DNA from: Shewanella oncorhynchi
Lineage (GTDB): Bacteria; Pseudomonadota; Gammaproteobacteria; Enterobacterales; Shewanellaceae
Length of the DNA: 64,000 nt
Direction of reading: 5' to 3'
Assembly (NCBI RefSeq): GCF_012584455.1
Contig: NZ_JABAEB010000009.1
Span: 157,623 to 221,622, forward strand
Numbering within the stretch: the first letter of the stretch is position 1; each line of letters begins with the position of its first letter. The notes beneath the pieces were generated by a model. That model was not told the DNA's origin. It did not search any database and was given only the letters and a program-made list of their open reading frames with translations. This document shows positions 1 to 10,348 of this stretch, piece after piece. The translations under genes were made by a program, and so were the position numbers.

Positions 1-528
1 TTGTTCTCCTAATCTACGGGCGACTAAATCCACAGTGTCGCCGAGTTGTCCGACACGCACCGCCAAATCAATGCCGCCACTAAACAAATCGGTCGCTCTA
101 TCGTTAAAGGTAATGGATAACTCGAGCTTGGGATATTTTTGCGATAGTGATAATAGGGTTGGCAGTATATATCGCCGCCCAAACGTCACAGGTAAATCCA
201 CTCGCACTCGACCTGAGGGAATTTGCTGTTCGCTGCCGAGTCGGCTCTGTGCATTGTCTAGGATTGCCATGGCATTTTGGCAATCTGTGAGATACGAATC
301 GCCATCATTGGTTAAGCTCACACGCCTTGTGGTGCGGTGCAGCAGCTTAGTGCCTAAGCGGGTTTCTAATCGTACTATGCTTTTACTGAGCGCCGAACCT
401 GTCATGCCTAACGCCTGCGCCGCTAAGGTAAAACTGCCGAGCTGGGCAACTGTGACGAAATGGCGTATCTCAACAAATTGATTATTTATCACGGCAATTA
501 ATTCCTTGAAGGACTTAGTGATGGTCAT
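1..528 (-). CDS. LysR-family transcriptional regulator, C-terminus cut by the window edge
   Basis: The minus strand is open from an ATG at 528 to the window edge (176 codons, no stop). The N-terminal 60 residues form a LysR winged helix-turn-helix: FVTVAQLGSFTLAAQALGMT followed by SALSKSIVRLETRLGTKLLHRTTR. The start of the effector-binding domain follows (SGRVRVDLPVTFGRRYILP). It lies divergent from the dehydrogenase at 677 with about 150 bp between the two starts, the usual layout in which a LysR protein controls its neighbour. That pairing is inference. The inducer is unknown, and a start at an in-frame codon a few residues further in is possible. Confidence 0.85.
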   Translation of the reverse strand, partial: MTITKSFKELIAVINNQFVEIRHFVTVAQLGSFTLAAQALGMTGSALSKSIVRLETRLGTKLLHRTTRRVSLTNDGDSYLTDCQNAMAILDNAQSRLGSEQQIPSGRVRVDLPVTFGRRYILPTLLSLSQKYPKLELSITFNDRATDLFSGGIDLAVRVGQLGDTVDLVARRLGEQ

Positions 529-676
529 TTTAGTGACTTAATCATGGGAAGTGAATCGCGTAAGCTACTACCACAGTATGAAAAAGAGCGTTAACTAACG
601 GGCGATCGCCATTTTGTGATTGATTAACAACGCTTTTTTATACCATAGATTTTTATCCCTATTGAGTGAGCTAACT

Positions 677-1426
677 ATGAAATCGTCGAATAATTTGCAA
701 GGTAAAGTGGCTTTTGTACAAGGTGGTAGTCGTGGTATCGGTGCCGCCATCGTTAAACGTTTAGCGAGTGACGGCGCAGCAGTTGCCTTTACCTATGTTT
801 CATCTGAAGCCCAATCACAATTGCTTGTTGACGAAGTTATCACCCATGGTGGTCAAGCCATTGCCATTAAGGCCGACAGCACAGAGCCTGATGCGATTCG
901 TCGTGCCATCCGCGAGACCAAAGAGCATTTCGGTGGCTTAGATATAGTGGTCAATAATGCGGGCACGTTGATTTGGGATAGCATCGAGAACCTGACGTTA
1001 GAGGACTGGGAGCGAACAATTAACACTAATGTGCGCAGTGTGTTTGTGGCGAGCCAAGAAGCCGCGCTGCACATGAATGACGGCGGCCGGATCATCAATA
1101 TCGGTAGCACAAACGCTGAGCGTATTCCGTTTGTAGGTGGTGCGATTTACGGCATGAGTAAATCGGCCTTAGTCGGTTTGGCCAAAGGACTCGCGCGGGA
1201 TTTAGGCCCTCGAGCTATTACGGTGAACAATATTCAGCCTGGACCTGTGGATACCGATATGAACCCTGATAACGGTGATTCATCCGAGCCCGTTAAGGCG
1301 ATAGGCGCACTAGGGCGTTACGGTAAAGCCGAAGAGATCGCCAGCTTTGTCGCCTTTATTGCGGGCCCAGAAGCGGGCTATATCACAGGGGCGAGTTTGA
1401 TGATTGATGGTGGGTTTTCTGCATAA
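677..1426 (+). CDS. Short-chain dehydrogenase/reductase (SDR), FabG-like
   Basis: 249 aa. This is a classical SDR with a Rossmann fold and NAD(P)-dependent oxidoreductase activity. The cofactor motif GGSRGIG is near residue 16, the NNAG motif is present, the catalytic Ser lies in IGSTN, and the YGMSK (YxxxK) dyad is clear. The C-terminus has the family ending ITGASLMIDGG. I chose the ATG at 677 because the open frame upstream to a TTG at 620 encodes no SDR-like residues and MKSSNNLQGKVA is a typical SDR beginning. The substrate cannot be told from sequence. The divergent LysR gene (1-528) is a plausible regulator. Confidence 0.9.
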   Translation: MKSSNNLQGKVAFVQGGSRGIGAAIVKRLASDGAAVAFTYVSSEAQSQLLVDEVITHGGQAIAIKADSTEPDAIRRAIRETKEHFGGLDIVVNNAGTLIWDSIENLTLEDWERTINTNVRSVFVASQEAALHMNDGGRIINIGSTNAERIPFVGGAIYGMSKSALVGLAKGLARDLGPRAITVNNIQPGPVDTDMNPDNGDSSEPVKAIGALGRYGKAEEIASFVAFIAGPEAGYITGASLMIDGGFSA

Positions 1427-1477
1427 GTTTTGCCTGTATTTATCTTTTAGGCAAAAAGTTTGATTCCAATCATTAAT

Positions 1478-1508
1478 AAGCCTGCACAAGAGTCACTCTG
1501 GCGGGCTT
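1478..1508 (+). terminator. Possible terminator after the SDR gene
   Basis: An imperfect hairpin pairs aagcctgc (1478-1485) with gcgggctt (1501-1508), with one G-U pair. A small nested palindrome agagt-c-actct lies inside. The trailing T-run is poor, so efficient intrinsic termination is doubtful. Confidence 0.4.
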
Positions 1509-1562
1509 TACTTAAGCTGTGGCTAGTTATGAAAAATCAATATGTTAGAGCATAAAAACTCG

Positions 1563-1792
1563 TTGAGTATGATGGTAAGACCTTAGGTCGTTGTTACTCA
1601 AATTATCCGTCAGCAAAGCGTGGTTTTATTGAAATGGTGGACTATGGCTTGACTCAGGCAAGGCAAAATAATTTGCTTGTTGATGAACTATTGTTACAAT
1701 CCGCCGGTCTTATCTTCAGCTATCTGTTGAAAGACACTCATTTTTTATCTTTATTATCAAAGAATAAGACGAAGGGAAATCCAAATTTCTAA
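1563..1792 (+). pseudogene. Short coding-like frame, possibly the 3' remnant of a lost gene
   Basis: One frame is open from just after a stop near 1560 to the TAA at 1790-1792. It reads like protein: EYDGKTLGRCYSNYPSAKRG, then FIEMVDYGLTQARQNNLLVD and a hydrophobic stretch. The first in-frame ATG is at 1634 (52 aa), after the most protein-like part has begun, and no good ribosome site precedes it. Either an unusual upstream start is used or this is a gene that lost its 5' end. I do not recognise the family. Confidence 0.3.
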
Positions 1793-1826
1793 GTTATCGA
1801 CTAAGCAAACAGGCAACTTATGGGGC

Positions 1827-2240
1827 GTGATGGTGTTTACCATTCTGACCTTGTTCTGTTTGACTCAAAATAGTGGAATACTTAACTTGTTGCTCAAGGA
1901 GTCGAGCGCGCAAGCGATGTCGGCTACGTCTTTTTCTGGTGCTGGTTTTAGCGCCAACTCAGTTTTAAACTCAAGTTCAGCTTCAAACAATATGGCTAGC
2001 CACGCCGATGCTCAAGCGGCAGGTACTGAGCTGGTCAAAAGTGAACCTAAAAAATGTGAATTGTCTGAGAAATCGATCCGAACCTGTATCGACACTCCGA
2101 GTACCATCCCATTTCTTATCCTGCTGTTCCTACTGCCGTTACTTCCCCGCGCCTCCCGCGTGATAACACTGTTACCCATACAAGGTTATCAAGCTAAACC
2201 TAGGCGAATACATCTCACACATTGTCGCTTTCAAGAATAA
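1827..2240 (+). CDS. Small hypothetical membrane-associated protein upstream of scsB
   Basis: 137 aa from a GTG at 1827 (an ATG at 1830 is equally possible). There is an N-terminal hydrophobic segment (MMVFTILTLFCLTQ), a Ser/Ala-rich linker, two cysteines (KKCELSEKSIRTCID), a second hydrophobic segment (TIPFLILLFLLPLLPRA) and a basic tail. That is compatible with a periplasmic loop holding a Cys pair between two membrane helices. The frame extends upstream without an ATG, and a gaaggga motif near 1771 suggests the true start may be earlier. It lies ahead of the scs thiol-redox genes on the same strand, so a link to them is possible but unproven. Family not recognised. Confidence 0.45.
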   Translation: MMVFTILTLFCLTQNSGILNLLLKESSAQAMSATSFSGAGFSANSVLNSSSASNNMASHADAQAAGTELVKSEPKKCELSEKSIRTCIDTPSTIPFLILLFLLPLLPRASRVITLLPIQGYQAKPRRIHLTHCRFQE

Positions 2241-2639
2241 AAACTTATTTATCAATTTGATAGGTGGGTTTGTTTAGGCATGCTTTCTCTCAGTCAATAT
2301 TTGACTTTTCTCGCCAGTTTGCCGGTAGAAAAGAAAGTTAAGCGGCTACAGAACATCCAATTTTACACATCACACCTCCCTATCTGACTGCTTGAACTTA
2401 AGCCTTCTATCACGCTGATGTTTCTTAAGCCATAACGATATTGGTAACCAGAACATAGCGTTAGCCAATATTTATATGGCCTAAAAGCAAGGTAAGCATG
2501 CACGCAGCATCACAGAGTCTTGTTTAACTTAGCTTGGTCTAACAGCGCTTAAGTATTGCAATGGCAAATGCTGACGACATATCGAAGAGATTAATATGCA
2601 ATTGAATAACAAACAGTTAATGCATATTTGGGGGACAAA
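2241..2639. other. Intergenic region before scsB
   Basis: About 400 bp with no recognised gene. A 35-codon frame (ATG 2280 to TGA 2387, beginning MLSLSQYLTF) exists but has no convincing ribosome site and no recognised family. The segment probably contains the promoter of the scs genes, but I cannot name a specific operator. Confidence 0.3.
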
Positions 2640-4751
2640 ATGAGTACATTAAAATCCATGTTAACCAGATTCTGGATACTCGCCTTGATAGTGACGAGTC
2701 CGTCGCTAATGGCCGCATCGACGGGGTGGTTGGTTAATGATAATCACCCGCCAGCCAAAGTACGTTTTATGCTAACGGGGGAGGTTGATCCTGCAACGAA
2801 TACTTTGCCCGCTGTGCTTGAAGTACAACTTGAGGGCGATTGGAAAACCTATTGGCGTAGTCCTGGGGAAGGCGGTATCGCGCCGACGATAAAATGGGAT
2901 GGCTCACGCAATCTACAGCAAGTGGATTGGAGATGGCCTGCGCCAGAGGAATTCTCATTATTGGGATTACAAACCTTTGGTTATAAAGGCAATACCACCT
3001 TTCCATTAACCCTAAAAGTCGATGATATCGCTGCGCCAACTCAGCTGCGTGGCAAAGTGACCTTGTCGACCTGTACCACCATCTGTGTACTGACGGATTA
3101 TCAGATTAGTCTCGACTTCACGCCCAATGCGCTGCAAGCGGATACCGATGCCATGTTGGCCTACAACAAAGCCGAGTCGCTTGTGCCGCAAAAAGTGTTG
3201 ACCCAAGAGGGCCAAAATCCTGCGATGACAATGGGTTGGGATACCGCCAAAGGTCAACTTGAAGTCAGACTCAATGATGCCAACTGGCAAAGTCCAGCCG
3301 TGATTATCGATGGCGAGTCAGATACCACATTTAAGCTAGTGAGCTTAAAACCAAACGAAAGTGATGCTAACGGCAAGCAATTGGTCGGTATTTTCACTGG
3401 TCAAAGTTGGCTGGGTGAGCCTGAAGTTTTGGGTAAATCGTTGAACATGACTGTCGCCGATAGCGAGCGGGCGTTGGAATACAGCGCCGAAGTGAAGCCT
3501 GTGGTGATTACTCAAGAAAGTACCTCGATATTTGGCATGATTTTGTTAGCGCTTATTGGTGGTTTGATTTTAAACGTCATGCCCTGTGTGTTACCCGTTC
3601 TCGGCATGAAGCTCAGTTCAGTGGTGGCCGCGCCTGATCTTAAGCGTAATCAAATCCGCCAACAGTTCATCGCATCAGCGCTGGGGATATTGGCCTCATT
3701 CTGGTTACTGGCTGGTTTTATCTTAATGCTTAAGCTCACGGGTCAAGCGATTGGTTGGGGTGTGCAGTTCCAAAACCCTTGGTTTATCGGTTTTATGGCG
3801 CTGGTGACCATAGTGTTTGCCTTCAATATGTTAGGTGTGTTTGAGATCAACTTACCCTCTAACGTGCAAACCAAGTTGGCGACAACGGGCGGCAATAATA
3901 ACAGCGGCCATTTTTTACAGGGCATGTTCGCCACACTGCTAGCGACGCCCTGTAGTGCACCCTTCTTGGGGACTGCGGTCGCTTTCGCCTTGGGCGCCGA
4001 TGTACTGAGCCTGTTTGCCATCTTTACCGCGTTGGCCGTGGGTATGGCGTTCCCTTGGTTGATTGTGGCGGCATTTCCGCAAGTGGCGGGTTATTTCCCT
4101 AAACCCGGTCGCTGGATGAACACAGTCAAAGTGTTTTTCTCCGGCATGTTACTACTCACCAGTTTGTGGCTCATTAGCCTGTTGTCCAGCTTCATTGATA
4201 CAATCTACCTGTGGCCATTAGCTGGCATTATTACACTGATATTTATGGTGTTTATGGCTAAAAAATATGGCGCGATTGCCATTGTGAGCTGCTTAGGTAT
4301 CGGCATTTTACTGTCGGCGATTATCGCATTTATGACGGCGAACCAGTGGGCTAAACCTTTACCTACGGATCTTGCTTGGACGCCATTGGATCAAGCATTG
4401 ATTAATCAGCAGGTCGCCCAAGGCAAAACTGTGTTTGTCGATGTGACTGCCGATTGGTGCATTACTTGTAAGGCCAATAAAGTTGGCGTGATCTTGCAAG
4501 ATCCAGTCTATAGCCTGTTGCAACAGCAGCATATTGTGCCGATGAAGGGCGATTGGACCACGCCTTCTGAGCCCATAACTCACTACCTGCAAAGCCATCA
4601 TCGTTTCGGGGTGCCATTCAACGTGGTTTACGGCCCGGGTGCACCGCAGGGGATTGAATTACCTGAAATTCTATCGACTGACCTTGTGCTCGCTGCGTTT
4701 GAGCAGGCCTCAGCGTCCCCTGAAAAGTCATCCGTAGCGGCAGGGGAATAA
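2640..4751 (+). CDS. scsB: ScsB/DsbD-like membrane thiol-disulfide transporter
   Basis: 703 aa. It passes electrons across the inner membrane from cytosolic thioredoxin to periplasmic partners. An N-terminal signal sequence (to about residue 26) precedes a periplasmic DsbD-alpha-like domain with C145xxxC149. A multi-helix membrane domain holds the two redox cysteines in MPCVLPVLG (C316) and TPCSAPFLG (C438). A C-terminal thioredoxin domain has WCITC (C607/C610). ScsB proteins are longer at the N-terminus than DsbD, and the neighbouring ScsC and ScsD genes favour ScsB. The ATG at 2640 follows gggggac; a TTG at 2628 is less likely. The Scs system is known for copper tolerance and periplasmic thiol repair. 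Confidence 0.9.
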   Translation: MSTLKSMLTRFWILALIVTSPSLMAASTGWLVNDNHPPAKVRFMLTGEVDPATNTLPAVLEVQLEGDWKTYWRSPGEGGIAPTIKWDGSRNLQQVDWRWPAPEEFSLLGLQTFGYKGNTTFPLTLKVDDIAAPTQLRGKVTLSTCTTICVLTDYQISLDFTPNALQADTDAMLAYNKAESLVPQKVLTQEGQNPAMTMGWDTAKGQLEVRLNDANWQSPAVIIDGESDTTFKLVSLKPNESDANGKQLVGIFTGQSWLGEPEVLGKSLNMTVADSERALEYSAEVKPVVITQESTSIFGMILLALIGGLILNVMPCVLPVLGMKLSSVVAAPDLKRNQIRQQFIASALGILASFWLLAGFILMLKLTGQAIGWGVQFQNPWFIGFMALVTIVFAFNMLGVFEINLPSNVQTKLATTGGNNNSGHFLQGMFATLLATPCSAPFLGTAVAFALGADVLSLFAIFTALAVGMAFPWLIVAAFPQVAGYFPKPGRWMNTVKVFFSGMLLLTSLWLISLLSSFIDTIYLWPLAGIITLIFMVFMAKKYGAIAIVSCLGIGILLSAIIAFMTANQWAKPLPTDLAWTPLDQALINQQVAQGKTVFVDVTADWCITCKANKVGVILQDPVYSLLQQQHIVPMKGDWTTPSEPITHYLQSHHRFGVPFNVVYGPGAPQGIELPEILSTDLVLAAFEQASASPEKSSVAAGE

Positions 4752-4959
4752 CGCGAACGAACAGCCATTCACTCGGACATGTCATTCGGCAATATCACTG
4801 GCGAGTCTCATTCAATAGCGAGTCGAGTGGCACTCAACAAATACTCAGGGCAGGGATAACCCTAACCTAAGGCAATGGAAATCGATTATGAAACAGAAGA
4901 TTGAAGTACAAAACAACACTGAATCAATGCAGAAAACTCAAGCCATTGGAGGCACCCAA

Positions 4960-5796
4960 ATGTCGAAATTTAGCTCTTTATTTAGTCCTTTATTTAGCTC
5001 TTTACGAAAAAATCGCAAGTTACAGATGTTTGTTGTCTCGGGTGTCGCCATGACAATGCTGGTGGTTTCCTTGCCTTCGGTGAGCACCATGGCCTATGCC
5101 AAGGACAGCAGTTTATCGGCTGCCCAGCAGCAAGAGGTCCGAGCGATTCTTAAAGATGCCTTGATCAATGATCCTGACCTAATGAGAGAAGCAATTATTG
5201 CGTGGCAAGCAAGGGAGCAAGAGGGTGCCAATACAGCCATGCAAACGAGCCTAGTAACCCATCATAAAGCCATGTATGAGACCAAAAGCGATCCGTGGAA
5301 GGGCTCTGCGGCACCTGAGATTGAGATGGTGTACTTCACCGATTTTAACTGCCCATACTGCAAGAAAATCGAGCCTTCGCTGAACCAGCTGATTGAAGAA
5401 TTTCCGCAGTTAAAAATCATAGTAAAAATGGTACCGCTACAGGGCGAAGGCTCCAAAATGGCAGTCGATTTTGCCCAAACGGTTTGGTTAAACGAGCCTG
5501 AAAAGTATCTCAAGGTGAAGGATATGTTGATGTCGAGTCCGCGTGGACTCGATGCCGCCGCCATCGCTAAGGTCGCTAAACTGACGGCAACCGAGCGTTG
5601 GGTTGGCAACACAGATGCGCGCGTGGCTAAAATGGTAGATGACAATGTTAATTTAATGAATGAGTTAGGTATAGGTGGCACTCCAAGTATGATAGTGGCC
5701 GATACGCTTATTCCCGGATTAGTGCCTTACGAAGTGTTAAAAGAGCAGCTTGAAGCCGCGATTGCCGCTAAAGATAAGACGCAGAAGAGCAGTTAA
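4960..5796 (+). CDS. scsC: ScsC/DsbA-fold periplasmic thioredoxin-like protein
   Basis: 278 aa. The ATG at 4960 has an upstream ggaggc ribosome site; an in-frame ATG at 4888 would add 24 residues lacking signal-peptide character. A basic region and a hydrophobic segment (MFVVSGVAMTMLVVSLPSVS) form the export signal. The mature part has the active site CPYC (C131/C134) in YFTDFNCPYC and the cis-Pro region GIGGTPSMIV, as in DsbA/DsbG/ScsC proteins. It lies between scsB, its expected reductase, and scsD, so it probably works as a disulfide isomerase or reductase in the periplasm. The assignment to ScsC rather than another DsbA type rests on context. Confidence 0.85.
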   Translation: MSKFSSLFSPLFSSLRKNRKLQMFVVSGVAMTMLVVSLPSVSTMAYAKDSSLSAAQQQEVRAILKDALINDPDLMREAIIAWQAREQEGANTAMQTSLVTHHKAMYETKSDPWKGSAAPEIEMVYFTDFNCPYCKKIEPSLNQLIEEFPQLKIIVKMVPLQGEGSKMAVDFAQTVWLNEPEKYLKVKDMLMSSPRGLDAAAIAKVAKLTATERWVGNTDARVAKMVDDNVNLMNELGIGGTPSMIVADTLIPGLVPYEVLKEQLEAAIAAKDKTQKSS

Positions 5797-5821
5797 GATG
5801 CCGCCAAAGGAAACTGAAAAT

Positions 5822-6346
5822 ATGAGCGCCGAACAGGTTTCGATATCTTTACCTAAACGCATATTGGGCTGGATTAAGCAGCTGGCACTTTGGCTGCTCA
5901 TTGCTCTTATCGTGACCAGCGTGATGGACATCTGGCGCGGCAAAGATATCCCGCGGGATAATTTGCCGCAACTCCAAGGGACGACGTTGGCAGGGGATAC
6001 GCTTGATATTGCCACGCTCAGCCAAGATCAGGCGGTATTGGTGTACTTTTGGGGCACTTGGTGTCCTGTGTGTAATTTTGTCAGCCCGGCGGTCAATCAA
6101 ATGTCGGCCTATTACCCCGTGGTGACGGTTGCCATGAGTTCGGGTGAGGATGAGAAACTGAGAAAATATCTTCAGCATCAAGGCTATGGCTTTAACACTA
6201 TTAACGATAGTGACAGCAAGATTGCCCGTGATTGGTCATTGCAGGCGACGCCAACCATTATGATCTTTAAAGAGGGTGAGCTAAAACACTATACGACAGG
6301 TTTTACTAGCCTACCCGGTATGTGGTGGCGAATGATGTTCACTTAG
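5822..6346 (+). CDS. scsD: ScsD/TlpA-like membrane-anchored thioredoxin
   Basis: 174 aa from the ATG at 5822, which follows an aaagga site; an ATG at 5798 is also possible. One N-terminal membrane helix (QLALWLLIALIVTSVM) precedes a TlpA/ResA-like thioredoxin domain with FWGTWCPVC (C81/C84) and the cis-Pro loop QATPTIMIF. It sits directly after scsC, so scsBCD appear to be one transcription unit. The expected role is periplasmic thiol-disulfide exchange with ScsB as the electron source. A bidirectional terminator follows. Confidence 0.85.
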   Translation: MSAEQVSISLPKRILGWIKQLALWLLIALIVTSVMDIWRGKDIPRDNLPQLQGTTLAGDTLDIATLSQDQAVLVYFWGTWCPVCNFVSPAVNQMSAYYPVVTVAMSSGEDEKLRKYLQHQGYGFNTINDSDSKIARDWSLQATPTIMIFKEGELKHYTTGFTSLPGMWWRMMFT

Positions 6347-6380
6347 AAGTGATACATCAGGGGCTGTTTTAAGGTAGAAA

Positions 6381-6408
6381 AAAAGCGCTAATCTAGGTTA
6401 GCGCTTTT
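6381..6408. terminator. Bidirectional intrinsic terminator between scsD and cyoE
   Basis: A perfect 11-bp stem pairs aaaagcgctaa (6381-6391) with ttagcgctttt (6398-6408) around a 6-nt loop. An A-run lies on one side and a T-run on the other, so it can stop transcription from both convergent units. Confidence 0.85.
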
Positions 6409-6457
6409 GTATTATCAACTTATTTCAGGTCTAGACAACTAGCTGAAAGCTTAGGAT

Positions 6458-7390
6458 TTACTTCACTAAAGTGAGTAGTGGTGCCTGACTCACAACTTGG
6501 AAGTCGAGCGCCATAGTCACACTGAGCGCCGTAATAGTGATGATTGAAAAACCAAACACTTGGCGAGCCCAGCGGTGCATGTCGATGCCGTGGCGATAAC
6601 CTTTTAATGCCATGGCAAGCCACCACAGGCTAGTGGCACAGGTGACTGCCATAAAGGCGATACCTGTGTAACCCGCGAGTGGTAACAGCGCACTGACTAA
6701 GGCGAACACAGCAATATAAAGCACGATATGCAGTTTTGCCTTGGTCATGCCTTCTGCAACCGGCAGTACAGGAATATTAGCGGCCGCATAGTCATTAAAA
6801 CGGAAAATCGCGATGGCATAGGAATGTGGCATCTGCCATAGACTGAACATCAACAGCAAAATAGCTGCGCCCATGTCCATTTGCCCTGTCACACTGCAAT
6901 AGCCAACCACGGGCGGTACTGCACCCGAGAAGCTGCCAACCAAAGTGCCATACACTGAGTTACGTTTCATGTAGAGGCTATAAACCCCCACATAAACGAT
7001 GTAACCAATAACGGCAAATAGCAGGGCTAATGCATTGGTAAACAAGGCTAAGATGCTAAAGCCTAACACACCTAAGGCGAGTCCAAACGCGAGTACGTTA
7101 CCCACGGCAATTTCGCCCGTGACGGTCACGCGTTTGCAGGTTCGCTGCATTTTGGCGTCGATATCACGGTCAATACAGTTATTGACAGCGCAGCCCGAGG
7201 CTACAACCAAGGACAATCCTACTAAGCTCGCCAGCATCAAGACCAAATTTACGTCGCCTTTGGCGGCTAATAAAAAACCGCCAGCAACGGAAATCAGATT
7301 CCCGAAAATGATGCCAGGCTTAGTAACCTGCACATACCCTTTGAAGCGTGCTTTCCATTGCGGTGACATAAATCTGTCTTGTGTTTGCAT
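6458..7390 (-). CDS. cyoE: Protoheme IX farnesyltransferase (heme O synthase)
   Basis: 310 aa. It transfers a farnesyl group to heme b to give heme O, the high-spin heme of cytochrome bo oxidase. The UbiA-family signature [15 protein letters not shown] is present, together with a second conserved region ([20 protein letters not shown]) and about eight membrane helices. The ATG at 7390 follows a gaga-type site, while the ATG seven codons further in has none. It is the last gene of the cyoABCDE operon. Confidence 0.95.
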   Translation of the reverse strand: MQTQDRFMSPQWKARFKGYVQVTKPGIIFGNLISVAGGFLLAAKGDVNLVLMLASLVGLSLVVASGCAVNNCIDRDIDAKMQRTCKRVTVTGEIAVGNVLAFGLALGVLGFSILALFTNALALLFAVIGYIVYVGVYSLYMKRNSVYGTLVGSFSGAVPPVVGYCSVTGQMDMGAAILLLMFSLWQMPHSYAIAIFRFNDYAAANIPVLPVAEGMTKAKLHIVLYIAVFALVSALLPLAGYTGIAFMAVTCATSLWWLAMALKGYRHGIDMHRWARQVFGFSIITITALSVTMALDFQVVSQAPLLTLVK

Positions 7391-7403
7391 AGACTGTTTC
7401 TCG

Positions 7404-7745
7404 TTACATCATCAAAGCGTTGGCTTCGAGTATGATCCACACCGACAGGCCGACGACCATGACAATAATCAGGGCGGTAAACAGGAAGGAGAAGGTATTT
7501 ACTTTGCCTTCTTTCGAGAAATCTAAGTGCAAGAAGTACTTAAGATGTACCACTATCTGCACTATCGCCATCACTAGCACTAAGCTGAGGGTGGTCGCTT
7601 TCTCGAAGTGATGGGTCATTACGGCCCAAAATGGAATGGCGGTTAATACCACTGACAGCACAAAGCCCATTAGATATGACTTAATGCTCGCGGCCAGATC
7701 GTCAGTGCCATGGCTATGCTTATCAGTATGACTATGTGCGCTCAT
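7404..7745 (-). CDS. cyoD: Cytochrome bo quinol oxidase subunit IV
   Basis: 113 aa. Three membrane helices follow a His-rich N-terminus ([13 protein letters not shown]). The length is close to the Escherichia coli CyoD size of about 109 aa. The chosen ATG at 7745 overlaps the stop codon of cyoC, typical of coupled translation; a longer upstream frame only reads backwards into cyoC. It is an assembly and stability subunit of the oxidase. Confidence 0.93.
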   Translation of the reverse strand: MSAHSHTDKHSHGTDDLAASIKSYLMGFVLSVVLTAIPFWAVMTHHFEKATTLSLVLVMAIVQIVVHLKYFLHLDFSKEGKVNTFSFLFTALIIVMVVGLSVWIILEANALMM

Positions 7746-8365
7746 TACAGTGCTCCCAATAAATACACGACCGTGAATACACAAATCCACACTATGTCGA
7801 GGAAATGCCAGAACAGGCTTAAGCAGCTCAGGCGGGTGATGCTGCGATGACCTAAACCGGTTTTCGCCACTTCAATCATCATAATCGCCATCCAAATCAG
7901 ACCTGCGGTCACGTGCAAGCCGTGCATACCGACAAGGGTGAAGAAGGACGACAGGAAAGCGCTACGCTGTGGGCCATTGCCGTGTTCAATCAGGTGATGG
8001 AACTCATAGACTTCCATCCCGATAAACACACAACCGAGGGCGAAGGTGACGAGTAACCAAGCCAAGGTCGCGGCTTTGTTATGGCGTTTAGCAAAAATCA
8101 GCGCCATGCCATAGGTAATACTACTAACGAGCAGGGCGGCAGTTTCGATCAGCACAAAGTCCAATTCGAAAATGTCTTTACCCGAAACGCCACCGTCCGT
8201 GTTCATGTAGAGCACTGCATAGGTTGCGAAAACCGAGGCAAACAAAATGCAGTCGGTCATCAGGTAAATCCAAAAACCAAACAGAGTGTTGCCACTCGTA
8301 TCATGGTGTTCGTGATGATCTTCTGCGTGAGCTACTTCTAAATCTGCTGGGATTGCAATACTCAT
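7745..8365 (-). CDS. cyoC: Cytochrome bo quinol oxidase subunit III
   Basis: 206 aa, five predicted helices, heme-copper oxidase subunit III family. Family-like stretches include [29 protein letters not shown] and [12 protein letters not shown]. An AGGGG ribosome site precedes the ATG at 8365. It abuts cyoB and overlaps cyoD. Confidence 0.95.
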   Translation of the reverse strand: MSIAIPADLEVAHAEDHHEHHDTSGNTLFGFWIYLMTDCILFASVFATYAVLYMNTDGGVSGKDIFELDFVLIETAALLVSSITYGMALIFAKRHNKAATLAWLLVTFALGCVFIGMEVYEFHHLIEHGNGPQRSAFLSSFFTLVGMHGLHVTAGLIWMAIMMIEVAKTGLGHRSITRLSCLSLFWHFLDIVWICVFTVVYLLGAL

Positions 8366-8366
8366 A

Positions 8367-10346
8367 TCAGCCCCTTACTACATTGTTTAAGTGGGCATTT
8401 TCAATGCGAGCCACTTCATCGGGTTGCACGTAATAGTCGACGTCATTGTTATAGGCACGGAATAAGAACACGATAAACGCGCCCACTAAGCCCACAATGG
8501 CTAACCACAGAATGTGCCAGATAGCGGCAAAACCCGCGGCAGTGATCCCCAGCGCCATTAAGATACCGCTTGAGGTATTTTTCGGCATATGGATTGGCTG
8601 ATAGTGTTTGAGGCCTTGATAAGCAAAGCCTTTTTCTTTCGTATCGGTAAAGGCATCGATATCAGCAACCTGTGGCAGCTTAGCGAAGTTATAGAACTGG
8701 GGTGGTGAAGCGGTTGACCACTCTAAAGTATGGCCATTCCATGGATCGCCCGTAGTATCGCGGTTTTGGTCGCGGTCACGGATACTCACGTACAGTTGGA
8801 TAAACTGCAGAATGATACCGACCATGATGATGCAAGCACCCACGGCGGCTAAGTAGATCCACAGATTCCATGCCGGGTTATCCGTATGGCTAATTCGGCG
8901 CGTCATACCCATAAAGCCTAATACGTACAGCGGCATAAAGGCCACGTAGAAACCGATTTGCCAGCACCAGAATGACGCTTTACCTAAACGCTCATTCAAG
9001 TGGAAACCTGTCGCTTTAGGGAACCAGTAAGCAAAGCCAGCTAAGTAACCAAATACCGCACCACCAATAATAGTGTTATGGAAATGCGCGATTAAAAACA
9101 AACTGTTATGTAGAACGTAATCGGCTCCTGGTAAGGCTAATAGCACACCTGTCATACCGCCTATGGTGAAAGTCACCATAAAGCCTAGCGTCCACAACAC
9201 AGGTACCGTTAACCGTAGGCGGCCACGGTAGATAGTGAACAACCAGTTAAACAGTTTTACCCCGGTTGGAACCGCAATCACCATAGTCATCACCCCGAAG
9301 AAAGCGTTGACGTTGGCACTTGAGCCCATAGTGAAGAAGTGGTGTAACCAAACGATGAAACCTAAAATTGAAATCGCACCGCTCGCCCACACCATAGAGG
9401 TGTAACCGAACAAACGCTTAGCCGTAAAGGTTGAGATCACCTCGGAGAAAATACCAAAAGCAGGCAAAATCAGGATGTAAACCTCAGGATGTCCCCACGC
9501 CCAAAATAGGTTGATATACATCATGGCGTTACCGCCACCGTCATTGGTGAAAAAGTGGAAATCCATGTAACGGTCGAGCGTTAACATGGCTAACACGGCG
9601 GTTAAGATTGGGAATGACGCGACGATCAAAATGTTCGCCCAAGTACAAGTCCAAGTGAAGATTGGCATTTGCATCAGCTTCATGCCGGGGGCACGCATCT
9701 TAAGTACGGTGGCGATAAAGTTCACCCCGGTTAAGGTTGTCCCTATGCCCGAAATCTGCAGTGCCCAGATATAGTAATCGACTCCAACCCCCGGACTGTA
9801 AGCCAGTTCTGAGAGGGGGGGATACGCCACCCAACCTGTCTTAGCAAATTCACCTAAACCCAATGAAATATTGATCAGCACAGCGCCAGAGGCGGTCAGC
9901 CAGAAACTGAGGTTATTCAAGAAGGGGAAGGCAACGTCGCGTGCGCCAATCTGCAGCGGCACCACTAAGTTCATTAGACCTATCATAAATGGCATCGCCA
10001 TAAAGATAATCATGATCACGCCGTGGGCTGTGAAGATCTGGTCGTAATGTTCTGGCGGCAGATAACCTGCGGCGCCGTTGGTGGCGAGTGCTTGCTGGGT
10101 ACGCATCATAATGGCATCGGAGAAGCCACGAATGAGCATCACCAAAGCCAACACTATATACATGATACCGAGGCGTTTATGGTCAACTGAGGTTAACCAA
10201 TTATTCCAGAGTACACTCCATTTTTTGTGTTTAGTGATCAAGGCTGCGATATACAAACCTACCACTGCGACGACCGCTAGGGTCACCATGATGATGGGCT
10301 CGTGATACGGAATCGCATCTAAGCTTAATTTACCGAGAAATGACAT
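8367..10346 (-). CDS. cyoB: Cytochrome bo quinol oxidase subunit I (catalytic)
   Basis: 659 aa, close to the Escherichia coli CyoB length of 663. The heme-copper oxidase core shows the CuB ligand regions [14 protein letters not shown] (His and cross-linked Tyr) and WLHHFFTMG, and the heme ligand region [13 protein letters not shown]. It reduces O2 to water with ubiquinol electrons and pumps protons. The start at 10346 has a GAGGCGGAG site inside the end of cyoA. Confidence 0.97.
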   Translation of the reverse strand: MSFLGKLSLDAIPYHEPIIMVTLAVVAVVGLYIAALITKHKKWSVLWNNWLTSVDHKRLGIMYIVLALVMLIRGFSDAIMMRTQQALATNGAAGYLPPEHYDQIFTAHGVIMIIFMAMPFMIGLMNLVVPLQIGARDVAFPFLNNLSFWLTASGAVLINISLGLGEFAKTGWVAYPPLSELAYSPGVGVDYYIWALQISGIGTTLTGVNFIATVLKMRAPGMKLMQMPIFTWTCTWANILIVASFPILTAVLAMLTLDRYMDFHFFTNDGGGNAMMYINLFWAWGHPEVYILILPAFGIFSEVISTFTAKRLFGYTSMVWASGAISILGFIVWLHHFFTMGSSANVNAFFGVMTMVIAVPTGVKLFNWLFTIYRGRLRLTVPVLWTLGFMVTFTIGGMTGVLLALPGADYVLHNSLFLIAHFHNTIIGGAVFGYLAGFAYWFPKATGFHLNERLGKASFWCWQIGFYVAFMPLYVLGFMGMTRRISHTDNPAWNLWIYLAAVGACIIMVGIILQFIQLYVSIRDRDQNRDTTGDPWNGHTLEWSTASPPQFYNFAKLPQVADIDAFTDTKEKGFAYQGLKHYQPIHMPKNTSSGILMALGITAAGFAAIWHILWLAIVGLVGAFIVFLFRAYNNDVDYYVQPDEVARIENAHLNNVVRG

Positions 10347-10348
10347 GA

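Noticed and set aside
35..481. Plus-strand frame of 148 codons
   Set aside because: Antisense to the clear LysR regulator on the minus strand.
7035..7526. Plus-strand frame of 163 codons
   Set aside because: Antisense to cyoE and cyoD, no ribosome site and no protein-like pattern.
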